64,000 nt of DNA. Source: Amaurobius ferox. Its lineage: Eukaryota > Arthropoda > Arachnida > Araneae > Amaurobiidae. Position numbers and translations under genes: made by a program. Location: contig OX578145.1 of the NCBI GenBank assembly GCA_951213105.1, positions 120,015,239 to 120,079,238 of the forward strand, in the 5' to 3' direction. Positions within the stretch are counted from its first letter, which is position 1; each line of letters begins with the position of its first letter. The notes beneath the pieces were generated by a model, which made no database searches, was not told where the DNA came from, and saw only the letters and a program-made list of their open reading frames with translations. Shown here in pieces: positions 10,340-20,776 of the stretch.

Positions 10340-11060
10340 TTTTATTACTTCCCTATATATATGCTTGAAAACTCCCTGCTCCGAACGAACTCAATCACTA
10401 TATTGTGACGGGGTCGAATTCTAGTTTTCAGCTGAACACTTTTCAAGCATCCTTGGAGTTGAGTCGAACGTTTTTCAGGTGATGTCTGACTGTGTGCATG
10501 TGTGTCTGCGTCCGTGAGTCTGTGGAAGCGATATCTCAGGAACAAATGGAGTGATTCGAAAAAAATTAGTACGATTATTATAATCAGGAATACTGGACCT
10601 GTATTAATTTTAAATGCGATCAAATATTCGGAAGACTCCCCCCAAATTTTCGAACAAATTTAAAAATAAAAAAACATTAAAGAATCAGAACCGTTAATAA
10701 TATTAAATAAATAATCATTTTTGACGTGATTTTGCTTTAGAAAACGATTAGCACTAACCTTATAAAGCTATCACGTACCATTCTGGATATATAGCCCGTT
10801 TTCTGATAAATTTTTCATAAAGTTAGATAAAATTAAATTCAGTGGTATCCTTTAATAGGTTTACATTGACGACAAATTTAGCGAAATAGTGTCGACTTGG
10901 CTATTTTATGAAAGTATTGCCAAATTTACGGAAATGTCAAATCGCAAAAATGACGCATAATATACGGAAATGATGCTAAAATGGATGAAAATTCATTATA
11001 TTCTAATGATTAAAAATCGTTTATTATATGGACAATACTGCTTAGCAGATGCTAGTGATA
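10340..11060 (-). repeat. Highly diverged repeat A copy
   Basis: It retains the family order on the plus strand: a TTGTGACGGGGTCGAATTC hairpin-proximal block, a TGTGTGCATGTGTGTCTG microsatellite, GAGTCTGTGGAAGCGATATC, and a degenerate GGCGA hairpin near 10865-10985. Both termini are lost. It is older than the copies beyond 44 kb. Confidence 0.6.
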
Positions 11061-11800
11061 TTTATATTGCGCAAAATATAAGTTAATTGAGTACTTCGAA
11101 ATAGTTTTATGACTGTTATTTGAATGTAATTAATGATTACATGTAGCTTTCAGAAACCAGTCGTTGCCCTATTTTTATACATATTTCTTTTTATATAAAA
11201 TTTCTCTAGACACCCGTAATTGAAGAACAACACGCACAAAGGGGTTTATTCCATGAGTATTTATGCTTTACAAATTAGGTCAACAAAGGCGCCGACAAGA
11301 TACATCGCTAAACCTACATTTTCCATAAACCTCAATCTGCCATTCTAACTCACTTTGACTCTGACATACTGAATACACACACCGTTCAATTATTTATTCC
11401 ATTGATTTGGCGTCGACGATTGCAAAGGGAACTTGTGTAATTGTCCCGTCTGCAAACGTGCCAGCGGGTCGATGCGGTCCAATTACGGCTCCGTCGGTTT
11501 CCAGAGTGGGGACCCACACCCAAGTTTTGCACTGAATTTCATTAATGTGGTTCATCCAACTCTTCATCCTATTTTTAAATTTTTTCAGCCTCGTTACAGA
11601 ATGATTTTAAAAATTATCGTGTGTGAAGCTTTATTCGGCATTTTCAGGCAATATTCCGCATTGCTGTATCAGAGCGCATTTTATTCACCATTATTGTAAT
11701 CTGTATTATTGTAATCTGTATCAGAGCGCACAAAATTGTAGTGTTTTAAGAACTTTCATTGTAAGTTGTCCTGTCAAAATTTATTTCTCTCTATATCTAT
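11061..11800. other. Unassigned sequence with a less AT-rich patch
   Basis: The segment 11210-11560 is less AT-rich than its surroundings and holds an open frame (11433-11699) containing CNCPVCKRASGS. No family is recognised and no splice-bounded exon could be made convincingly. Confidence 0.3.
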
Positions 11801-11810
11801 ATTAAAAAAA

Positions 11811-12722
11811 TCTGATGTGGGCAGCACATGACTTTCCTTATATAATGCAATAAATTTACTACTTTTACAGTTAAAAAAATATTATTCTTATAGTAGACAC
11901 TTATATTCTTTTCAAGATATTGAATTTTCTTCAATTAGTCGTTATTTTCATTGATTTAGCGTCATTTTTATCCATTTGGCGAGATTTTCGTTAATTTGGC
12001 AACATTTAAAAATGTAGCCAAGTTGGCGACATTTCGCTAAAGTCGTAGCCAAAATCTCGCCAAGCGTAATGGACGGAGAAATAAGTTATTCTTATAGCAG
12101 ATAAATGACTATTACCGTTCAAATGCAAAAGTATTACTCAAAGTATCTTTTCTCGTAAGTGGAACGAGTTAGATCCACGAGAATGATGCCACCCAATGTA
12201 TCGCATGATATTACATATGAAAAGTGAACATGTTTCTTAACAGTTAATATTTTTTTTTCATTTATGGGATTTTTTGATAAATTTATTTGAAAAATGTGCA
12301 ATATCTCGACAGCGGTTCATGCTAGCGTTCTAAAGTTTATGTCAATCATTTTTTAAGGAAAAATTACACAAATGTCTATTTGCGTAACTTTATTAAAGGT
12401 TTTGATTTTTAGATGATTTTTTCAAAATTTCACTCGAAAATTTAGTGGGGTTCTGAACATTCAATTGTGTTTTAAAACAATAGGCTTCCAGTATTCAATA
12501 ATTGTGATTTTTGTACCAAATTTTATTCGAATCGCTCCATTCGTTCGTGAGATATCGTCTCCACAGACTCACTGACACACATACACACACAGACATCACC
12601 TCAAAAATGTTCGATTCGTAATCAAGGATGCTTGAAACGTGCTCTCCCGTCGAAAACTCGAATTCGAATTTTCGACCCCGTCACAATATTTTCCTTATAC
12701 ATTATATATATAAGGAAAGTAA
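11811..12722 (+). mobile_element. Repeat A copy
   Basis: Complete member: starts TCTGATGTGGGCAGCACATG, then ACTTTCCTTATATAA, a GGCGA/TCGCC palindromic block (about 11980-12065), a CA-rich stretch near 12570-12595, CGACCCCGTCACAATA, and the 3' hairpin ending GGAAAGTAA. It has no protein and is proposed to be Helitron-like and non-autonomous. Confidence 0.85.
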
Positions 12723-12734
12723 AAAAAATGTAGC

Positions 12735-13265
12735 TGATACTGCCTCCATCGCCATTGTTTGAAAAATTTTTCGTTCCTTGAGTTTCTATGATTTATATTG
12801 CCAAAAACTATAGCATACGAAAATATAAAACTGGGTACACTTGTAGAGAAAGTATATTGTAGTTTAAGAAATATTTAATGTCAAAGACAAAATACTTAAG
12901 CTGCGAGTTCGCGTCCTGGATAGACGAACAATAGCAAGACCACGAATTTTTGTAGGCAGGTACCTGCATAGGTGAATTTTTGCAGAACAAAGCCCTTTTA
13001 TTAATGTCGATGTAGTTTACGAGATATTTTACTTTTTATGCACTTCTGAAGTGAAAAATGTTCTTTCGTATGTTGTTTCTGTCTTGTATCGCAAACAAAA
13101 ACTATAGTATACAAAAAGATAAAATTTGGCACATTTGTAGAGAAATAATAGTGTAATACGGTAAAATAAACTGGTTCGCGATTTAAACTTTTGTTTGGCT
13201 TGAAATAGCTCGCGAAGAGAGTTACTGGGTTAGCGACGCGTAGCGAGCAGGTGGAAGAGCCCCCC
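12735..13265 (-). repeat. Repeat J copy 1
   Basis: Inverted relative of 57505-58110. Shared phrases on the plus strand include GCGTCCTGGATAGACGAACA, CAAGACCACGAATTTTTG and GGTACCTGCATAGG. It ends in a C-run at 13260. No coding sequence is recognised. Confidence 0.7.
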
Positions 13266-13484
13266 CCCCCCTAGTACTTAAAATATCATAAAACTTTTTA
13301 AGTTATACTGTTTTAGTACAATACACTAAAAAGTAAAAAATAATAATTTTTAGCTTTTCACAACAGTCTTGGTGGTATGCGACTTAAAATAAAATCGTGG
13401 GGCGCCCATAAAATAATTGTACTTGGACATTAACAGAATTTTAAGAAATAATAGAAGAGATAACATATAAATGACATATATAAC

Positions 13485-16374
13485 TCACAAAAGAAAACAC
13501 CGACCCACCCGAAGGTACACGGGAAAGATACTCCATCGCTGCGACAGCCCACCCAGCACAAGAGAGCGAGGCCGAGAGGCCACGCGGCACCAACCAACCA
13601 CCACAGCCACCCACACCAAAGGCCGAGAGGAAGGTGGGCGCCAAACAAGAAAAAGACAGCAATGCCCAGGGCAAACGCGTCCTGCCATCTGAAGAGAGTC
13701 ATCCTCTGATGGGTCCCTCAACTTTATTAAACCAAAACAAATACATATTACAATTCCCTTCATTTAAGGGTCACAAAATTACAAGTTTCCATCAAAATAC
13801 AATCTTATAATCCATAAAAGGACCAATAGTACTTTCTTAATAAAATAAAGAAATAATATATACAACAAAGTAACAACTAGTTACTAAAATAATACTCAAT
13901 CTACTAGATTGAAAACTTAACAAGAGACAGGAAACTCTATACATTATTTACAATTATCACATATTTCATAATCACATTTACAATAAAATCCTTCCATAAA
14001 ATATCATACAAGAAAATACAGCAAATCTCATTCTATTTACACCAAATTCATCTCAATTGCCAACACATTTTTCATAATTTCTATTACTCCTTTTCTACAT
14101 TTAGGTAGCATACATAATTTAAAAATATTAACATTTATATAGTTAGCAGGAAAATAATTTTTCCTGATTTGATCCCATAATTCACATTCATAGATTGTAT
14201 GCTTTACATTTCCTTCTGATCTCCCACATTGGCAGCTTCTATCTTTGCCGAAGAATCTATGCTGGTATTCCTTAAACGCTCCGTGTCCCGTCAAAACTTG
14301 ATTTATATAAAAATCTCCACATAGTCTTCTTGTAGAAACTTTTCCAATTTCGTTGTATAGTTGTTTTCCCACTCGATTTTCTTCCCATCTTTGCTGCCAT
14401 GTCGTAATAGAATCCAGTTCCAACTTTTTCTTGATTTGTTGCTTGCTCCATTTAAAAATGTAATTTATTTCTATTTTTCCGGTAGCCTCTTTTGCTAATG
14501 CATCTGCTTTTTCGTTTCCAATTAGTCCCACATGGGCTTTTACCCAGTGTAATTTGATTCTTTCCTTATTTTTTGTCAATTCTTCTTTTAATTTTATAAC
14601 TTCTTCATTATTATTTCCATAAGAACTTATGGATTGTAACACAGATTTCGAATCTGTACAAATATGTACTTTTTCATATTTCTGGTTTAAAATATATTCA
14701 ACTGCTTTTATTATAGCATAAAGTTCTGCATTATACACAGTGGTATTGTCGTTTAACCTATATTGTTCTTCATATAGGTTTATATCTTCTTTATATTCCA
14801 CAAAGGCACATCCTACCCTTCCATTAATCTTGGAACCATCTGTATATATGATCCTATGATCCTTGTTTGGGATTACCTCATCCCATTTCCATATTTCCTC
14901 TTTCCAAGGAGGTTTCTTCGAATGCCTTTCTTGTTCTATGTCTTTATATTCTATAACTTCCTCACCTATCAAGAAGTTTTCCTCCCAATGTATTCCTCTA
15001 TAGAGAGTTGTTTCTCTTTTCACTTTCAAATCAAGTGGCAAGCACCCCGCCAAAACTTGGAGATCCATATTGGATGTAGTTTTATAGGACTTTGTTATTG
15101 ACAATAACGCTATTCTCTGGATTTGTATTAGTTTATCATTAATCCTTCTGATATCTCTGTACCAGATTTCTGCTCCGTATGTAATAAATTTTTCAACTGC
15201 CTTCAAATATATTTCTTTTCTAATTTCGGGTTTAAGTCCCCATGTTGCTCTTACTATTCTGTTTAGTTTTCCGTGAAAACTCAGAACCTTATTTTTTATT
15301 TCATTCAAATGTGAGGTCCAAAAGAACTTGGGATCAAATTGCACCCCTAAGTATTTTAGATTTTTATCGTAACTGATTCTTTTTCCATAAAGTTTGATGT
15401 CAGGAAAACATGTTATAGTTTTCTTGTACGGGAACATAATATATTTACTCTTATCTCTGCTGAATTTTAAACTAAATTCAGCAGCCCAATCTTCCAATTT
15501 TTTTATTGCGGAAGTTCCCATTCTTCCCAGAAGGTAGGAGGCTCTTGACTTCATTATAATTGCAATGTCGTCAGCAAAGGCTTGTATTTTTACTTCGTCA
15601 CTATTAAAATTAATTCTCAAGGCCTCATCCATGATAATGAGCCACAGGATCGGGGCCAAACTCGATCCTTGAGGGACTCCAATATCATAATTCAAATAAA
15701 TATTTGCATCTTCAATAAAAACTTTTCTTTCATTTAAAAAGCTATTTACAATTTTCCTTAATTTCAAAGGTAAGGAATATTTATCCATCTGTTTTTCCAC
15801 GTCTTGTTTTCTGACAGTATTAAAAGCATTTTGTATATCAAGAGATATTAAACATGTAATCATATTATTATTTTTATTTACATGTCTATCTTCCACGATA
15901 GACTTTAAAGCATCTATTGTGCTTCTATTCTTCCTAAATCCATATTGATTTTCACTTAACTGATTTTTAAGACAATAGCTCATTCTGTTAGTAATCATTT
16001 TGTCCAAAATCTTTCCCCAAACTGGTAATAGACAAATAGGTCTATAAGAGCTCGGTTTTTTACGGTCTTTGCCTTCTTTAGGGATAAGTACCACTTTTGC
16101 TATTTTCCAAACATCTGGAAAAATAGAGTATTCCCAACATTTATTCATAATTTTTAAGAACCATTTCTTATTTGCATAATACATTTCCTTAATTATTTCA
16201 ATTGTCAGTCCATTATGACTAGGAGCTTTATTCACGTCCATACCATCCACTACTTTCTTTAATTCATATTCAGTGAATGGTACATTTTCCCAAATTACTT
16301 CTCCATTTTCTCTTTCATCAATTTCATTTCCAGTAAGAGCAACCTGTATAAGAATGACATACACCCTGTATAAG
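13485..16374 (-). mobile_element. LINE retrotransposon, 5'-truncated, with intact ORF2 C-terminal half
   Basis: It comprises an uninterrupted reverse transcriptase-RNase H frame (14037-16409) and a 3' region of about 550 bp. The 15-bp AATGACATATATAAC occurs at both edges (13470-13484 and 16375-16389), a candidate target duplication, although the motif is also part of a short tandem array on the right. A minus-strand AATAAA lies at about 13724-13729. Between it and the edge is a GC-rich block (13495-13715) unlike its surroundings, which may be 3' UTR or a separate short insertion. Confidence 0.8.
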
Positions 16375-16409
16375 AATGACATATATAACACCCTGTATAA
16401 GAATGACAT
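14037..16409 (-). CDS. LINE ORF2 C-terminal half: reverse transcriptase + RNase H
   Basis: It would copy element RNA into DNA at the insertion site (target-primed reverse transcription). In the 790-residue frame, reverse transcriptase motifs appear in order: PSSYRPICLLPVWGKILDK (about 119-137), QYGFRKNRSTIDAL (155-168), catalytic SLDIQNAFNTV (189-199), GVPQGSSLAPILW (244-256) and AFADDIAII (277-285). RNase H follows with D524 (YTDGS), E562 (YNAELYAI), D586 (CTDSKS) and D636 (EKADALA). A C-terminal CxC...H...C cluster lies at 727-742. RNase H plus this Cys-His end fits the R1/I/LOA/Jockey group; R1-like is my best guess. The true protein starts upstream of what is present: the first about 22 residues come from short tandem repeats at 16340-16409, and no APE endonuclease is present. 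The lack of stops over 2.3 kb suggests a recent insertion. Confidence 0.9.
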   Translation of the reverse strand: MSFLYRVLYMSFLYRVYVILIQVALTGNEIDERENGEVIWENVPFTEYELKKVVDGMDVNKAPSHNGLTIEIIKEMYYANKKWFLKIMNKCWEYSIFPDVWKIAKVVLIPKEGKDRKKPSSYRPICLLPVWGKILDKMITNRMSYCLKNQLSENQYGFRKNRSTIDALKSIVEDRHVNKNNNMITCLISLDIQNAFNTVRKQDVEKQMDKYSLPLKLRKIVNSFLNERKVFIEDANIYLNYDIGVPQGSSLAPILWLIIMDEALRINFNSDEVKIQAFADDIAIIMKSRASYLLGRMGTSAIKKLEDWAAEFSLKFSRDKSKYIMFPYKKTITCFPDIKLYGKRISYDKNLKYLGVQFDPKFFWTSHLNEIKNKVLSFHGKLNRIVRATWGLKPEIRKEIYLKAVEKFITYGAEIWYRDIRRINDKLIQIQRIALLSITKSYKTTSNMDLQVLAGCLPLDLKVKRETTLYRGIHWEENFLIGEEVIEYKDIEQERHSKKPPWKEEIWKWDEVIPNKDHRIIYTDGSKINGRVGCAFVEYKEDINLYEEQYRLNDNTTVYNAELYAIIKAVEYILNQKYEKVHICTDSKSVLQSISSYGNNNEEVIKLKEELTKNKERIKLHWVKAHVGLIGNEKADALAKEATGKIEINYIFKWSKQQIKKKLELDSITTWQQRWEENRVGKQLYNEIGKVSTRRLCGDFYINQVLTGHGAFKEYQHRFFGKDRSCQCGRSEGNVKHTIYECELWDQIRKNYFPANYINVNIFKLCMLPKCRKGVIEIMKNVLAIEMNLV

Positions 16410-16553
16410 ATATAAGACACCCTGTATAAGTACCCCTGTATAAGAATGACACCCTGTATAAGAATGACATATATAAGAATGATTACATTCAATTCATTTA
16501 AATTTTTCTCTGGCAATTTTGATTTAACAACCCGTCATTCTTATACAGGGTGT
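16322..16553. repeat. Short tandem units CCCTGTATAAGAATGACATA
   Basis: About six imperfect units of roughly 13-29 bp built on CCCTGTATAAGAATGAC lie at 16342-16480. A complementary GTCATTCTTATACAGGGTG follows at 16537-16555. The unit equals the terminal sequence of the element starting at about 16548, so the array looks like repeated copies of a transposon end at the LINE 5' junction. Confidence 0.75.
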
Positions 16554-17075
16554 CTGTCCTAAAAACATAGACCTCGGCTTTTATTCCTTAAATATTGATC
16601 TTATACATATATAATAAATTACAAAGTTGCGTAAAAAAAGGTACATAATTTTATGAAATCGATAAAAATTTTCAGGGGATTGAATTTAAAGAAATACAAA
16701 ATTTAAATTTTTATACGGCCCCTGTACAAAAACATTTCCAAAGAGTAAAATGTGTCCCATACACTAATAAGGTGATGTACAAAATTTCAGCATTTTATCA
16801 TAAAGAGTCCCAGAGATATGTTTCAGGATTAACAGTTCCCCATGTTCTGAGACTTGCAGTTCTTAGACAAAATTGTTAAATTTAATGCGTTCAGCTGATT
16901 TGAGTGACAAATGACAAATATTTAAAAAATGACACAGAAATGAAATCTTTATTTTATATATTTTAGTTATATTTTTCTTTTAGCTCAAATTATTTTCATT
17001 TTTGTTGGCCGTATTTGATGTCCGACGTATGTTTGACCGATTTCTTGTGAACATAACTGCCACACATATTAATGG
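16537..17075. repeat. Fragment of a CAGGGTGTC-type DNA element
   Basis: The segment begins TACAGGGTGTCTGTCCTAAA, close to the termini of the MITE at 1915 and the fragment at 42111, but the interior is different. No opposite end was found, so the right boundary is set only by the start of repeat D. Confidence 0.45.
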
Positions 17076-17545
17076 AATTTTACGAAACTTTATTTCCGGC
17101 ATTGTTATCGAAAAATCTAAAATTAGAAATTTTTTTTTTTAATTCAAGCGACAGCTTCGAAATTTATTAAAAATTTTATATTTACTTAATTTGGCAGCAC
17201 AGGACAAAATTTGACATAATATGCATACTTAATGATATTTATGCATAGAAAGAGTTATTTAATGTTTCAATGATCACGAAACTTAACAGTTTCAATTGTT
17301 GTAGTGAAAAAAGCCGTGATACAATTTTTGTGTTCCTGACTTCATTAGCCCTCCTAGGGGGAGGGCAGCATACTCTAATAAGAGGGTACATTGTCAAACT
17401 TAGTATCAATCTAAAGATATTTTCATGAGCTTTAAAATGACGGTTAACATGTTATAATTGTAATCATTTGGAACAACGACACAGATTTTTCGAAATTTTT
17501 CTTGTAAAATTCGAAAAAAAAAAAAAAAAAAAACTACTTAAAAAT
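17076..17545 (-). repeat. Repeat D copy 3
   Basis: It shares TGGCAGCACAGGACAAAATT, CCTGACTTCATTAGCCCTCC and ATAATTGTAATCATTTGGAA with copy 2 in the same orientation. It ends in an A-run of about 20 near 17515-17533. Confidence 0.7.
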
Positions 17546-18319
17546 GGATTCTGGTATGGGTAATTCGGATGAGTCGGACGGTCTGGGTTTTCGACCCTAT
17601 TTCCGACAAAACAAGCATGCATTATTTATATTTTTGTCTATTAAGTTCGGAAATATAAGCGTCCAAAATGTTTACATTTTTCGTAACGCTACGATTTCAA
17701 CCGGATAACCTGACCCTAGTGTATAATTTTTGTGTATGAGAGTAAAAAAAAATATGTAAGAGAGCAAAAACTTTTTACTAATAAAGCTCTTTTAATCCCG
17801 AAGACATTTTTGTTTCTTAAGTGAGTGCATTATTATGATCTTTACATGACACCATTAAGTGCAATTATTCTACTTTCATAAAAGCATAAAAGTCTCAAAA
17901 CGATGAGTAAAGGGGTGGTGATAAGTGACATCGCCATCCTCGCATGACATCACACAGCTTTTTTCTTTTTCTTTTTTTTAATATTTAGGCTTTATAGGAA
18001 TAAATTCAATCCTGAGCTGTTCGCCATTTTGTTTTTTATCTGTTACTCTCCAGTGATTGTTAGTTACATTGATGAATCAATCTGATTGTTATATGACAAC
18101 TGAAATTTTTTTCTACATTTTGAAATCAATTAACTAGAATGTGCTCAACATAGAGCAGCAAAAATGGGCGGCCGGATCGGAAATAGGGTGTTATTTATGA
18201 ATGCACAAAATTAGTTTCAATATTCTAATGATTCGAATGTTGTTTTCGAAAAAATAAAGTTTTTAACCGAGCGAATTTACATATTAATTTTCTTACTTTT
18301 ACTCGAAATATTTTCTAAA
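17546..18319. other. Unassigned sequence with possible weak inverted ends
   Basis: GACCCTATTTCCGAC (17589-17603) and CGGAAATAGGGTG (about 18178-18190) are complementary and might be termini of a decayed element of about 600 bp. GAGTCGGACGGTCTGGGTTT at 17570-17589 resembles the 3' tail of the 5S/tRNA SINE. No gene is seen. Confidence 0.3.
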
Positions 18320-18538
18320 CTATATAGATATAAAGAGTAAGCGACAAAAATGTTCAATAGAAAATTTAGTTTCTGGATTCATAATTTGTTTTGACAGAGC
18401 TCCTATAGTTTCTAAGCCATCGTCTTCTCCAGTTGAAGAAAATTGAAAATATTCCTTTTTCAAAGATTGTGATGCTTGTGTATCTTGAAAAATAAAAGTA
18501 CTAACTCTAATAAGCGAGAAATTTGTAGTCAAAAAGTC
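18320..18538 (-). CDS. Possible terminal host exon or gene relic
   Basis: On the minus strand an acceptor-like TTTCCTTGTAG precedes an open frame from 18538 to a stop at 18320-18322, about 72 codons. The composition looks protein-like, with a run of acidic, serine-rich residues (STGEDDGLETIGALSK) unlike the Lys/Asn/Ile/Phe-rich chance frames nearby. No family is recognised. The last codons (TTTTTGTCGCTTACTCTTTA) resemble a dispersed sequence at 39076, so the 3' end may be repeat-derived. It could equally be a chance frame. Confidence 0.25.
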   Translation of the reverse strand, partial: DFLTTNFSLIRVSTFIFQDTQASQSLKKEYFQFSSTGEDDGLETIGALSKQIMNPETKFSIEHFCRLLFISI

Positions 18539-18673
18539 CTACAAGGAAATATAATTGGATTTTGGGTTGGATTTTAGTTTCCTAAATACAGTATTTACAA
18601 TAGTGAAGGGCTTCTGTGACCCGAATATTCGATTAGTCGGAGGTTTTAACATAGACATCGAGAAACGAGAAAA

Positions 18674-20776
18674 TGTACAGTTATTACACTTGATGCGAAC
18701 TTATTACACTTGATGCGAAATGTACAGTTATTACACTTGATGCGAACTTAGGGCGCGGTAGCCCATTGGTTAGCGCGCTGGAGTTGCACTCGGTAGGCCC
18801 GGGTTCGATTCCAGCCACTGCCAAAACTGCCGCCGTGTTCATGCGGAGTACGATCACGTTAAACATGTGGGTCCGAAAGTCCTTCCGAGAGGTTGGTGGT
18901 AGGGGAAGGAGGGTACGGTCCCTGTGGATGCTTCCCCCACTGGGTTCCGGTCTAAATTGGGTGGCACTTCCCGACCGTCCAAACAGTTACCTTACACCTT
19001 TTTGGTAGGTCGGACGGTCTGGGTTTCAACAACAACAACTTGATGCGAACTTGTACAGTTATTAGACTTGATGTGAACTTGTACAGTTATTAAACTTGAT
19101 GTGAAAATGTACAGTTATTAGACTTGATGCGAACTTGTGCAGTTATTAGACTTGATGCGAACTTGTGAAGTTATTAGACTTGATACGAAAATGTACAGTT
19201 ATTAGACTTGATACGAAAAAGTACAGTTATTAGACTTGATACGAAAATGTACAGTTATTAGACTTGATACGAAAATGTACAGTTATTGGACTTGTTGCGA
19301 AAATGTACAGTTATTAGACTTGATACGAAAATGTACAATTATTAGACTTGATACGAAAATGTACAGTTATTAGACTTGATGCGAAAATGTACAGTTATTA
19401 AACTTGATGCGAAAATGTACAGTTATTAAACTTGATGCGAACTTGTGCAATTATTAGACTTGATGTGAACTTATGTAGTTATTAGACTTGATGCGAAAAT
19501 GTACAGTTATTAGACTTGATACGAAAATGTACAGTTATTAGACTTGATGCGAAAATGTACAGTTATTAAACTTGATGCGAACTTGTGCAGTTATTAGACT
19601 TGATGTGAACTTATGTAGTTATTAGACTTGATGCGAAAATGTACAATTATTAGGCTTGATACGAAAATGTACAATTATTAGACTTGATACGAACTTGTAC
19701 AGTTATTAGACTTAAGGCAAAAATGTACAGTTAGACTTGATGCGAAAATATACAGTTATTAGACTTGATGCGAACTTATGCAGTTATTAGATTTGATGCG
19801 AAAATGTACAGTTATTAGACTTGATGCGAACTTGCGCAGTTATTAGACTTGATATGAACTTGTGTAGTTCTTGGACTTGATGCGAAAATGTACAGTTATT
19901 AGACTTGATACGTAAATGTACACTTATTAGACTTAAAGCAAAAATATACAGTTAGACTTGATGCGAAAATATACAGTTATTAGACTTGATGCGAAATTAT
20001 GCAGTTATTAGATTTGATGCGAAAATGTACAGTTATTAGACTTGATGCGAACTTGTGCAGTTATTAGACTTGATATGAACTTGTGTAGTTCTTGGACTTG
20101 ATGCGAAAATGTACAGTTATTAGACTTGATACGTAAATGTACACTTATTAGACTTAAAGCAAAAATATACAGTTAGACTTGATGCGAAAATATACAGTTA
20201 TTAGACTTGATGCGAACTTATGCAGTTATTAGATTCGATGCGAAAATGTACTGTTATTAGGCTTGATGCGAACTTGTGCAGTTATTAGACTTGATGTGAA
20301 CTTGTGTAGTTATTGGACTTGATGCGAAAATGTACAGTTATTAGACTTGATACGTAAATGTACAGTTATTAGACTTAAAGCAAAAATATACAGTTAGACT
20401 TGATGCGAAAATATACAGTTATTAGACTTGATGCGAACTTATGTATTTATTAGATTCGATGCGAAAATGTACAGTTATTAGACTTAATGCGAACTTGTGC
20501 AGTTATTAGACTTGATGTGAACTTGTGTAGTTATTGGACTTGATGCGAAAATGTACAGTTATTAGACTTGATACGTAAATGTACATTTATTAGACTTGAT
20601 AGGAACTTGTACATTTATTAGACTTAAAGTAAAAATGTACAGTTAGACTTGATGCGAAAATATACAGTTATTAGACTTGATGCGAACTTATGCAGTTATT
20701 AGATTTGATGCGAAAATGTACAGTTATTAGACTAGATGCGAAAATGTACAGTTATTAGATTGGATGCGAACTTGCA
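18674..20776 (+). repeat. Minisatellite, 28-bp unit, 221-bp higher-order period
   Basis: The basic unit is GTACAGTTATTAGACTTGAT followed by GCGAAAAT. Variants differ at fixed places (AAAATGTAC, ACTTGTGC, ACTTATGC, ATATGAACTTGTG, CTTAAAGCAAAAATATAC). The CTTAARGC-type unit recurs at 19711, 19932, 20153 and 20374, exactly 221 bp apart (seven 28-bp units plus one 25-bp unit lacking TTA), then at 20623 (249 = 221 + 28). A tRNA-headed SINE interrupts the left part. Confidence 0.95.
18751..19037 (+). mobile_element. SINE with tRNA head, inserted in the minisatellite
   Basis: The head GGGCGCGGTAGCCCATTGG...GGTTCGATTCC has both A and B boxes. The body and CAACAACAAC tail are the same as in the 5S-headed copies. 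ACTTGATGCGAACTT flanks both sides (18735-18749 and 19038-19052); because the target is a tandem repeat this direct repeat is suggestive only. The copy is complete and shows the ancestral type of head. Confidence 0.88.

Noticed and set aside
13430..13763. Trp/Leu/Cys-rich open frames over the GC-rich block
   Set aside because: Several frames on both strands are open because of base composition; none has a domain and the block lies in the LINE 3' region.
18766..19008. Open frames in the SINE body (also 27889, 28170, 37376, 54473)
   Set aside because: The same body is open in several frames in every SINE copy and is non-coding.
18674..20776. CRISPR-like look of regularly repeated 28-bp units
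   Set aside because: Units are contiguous, with no unique spacers, and the context is eukaryotic; it is a minisatellite.
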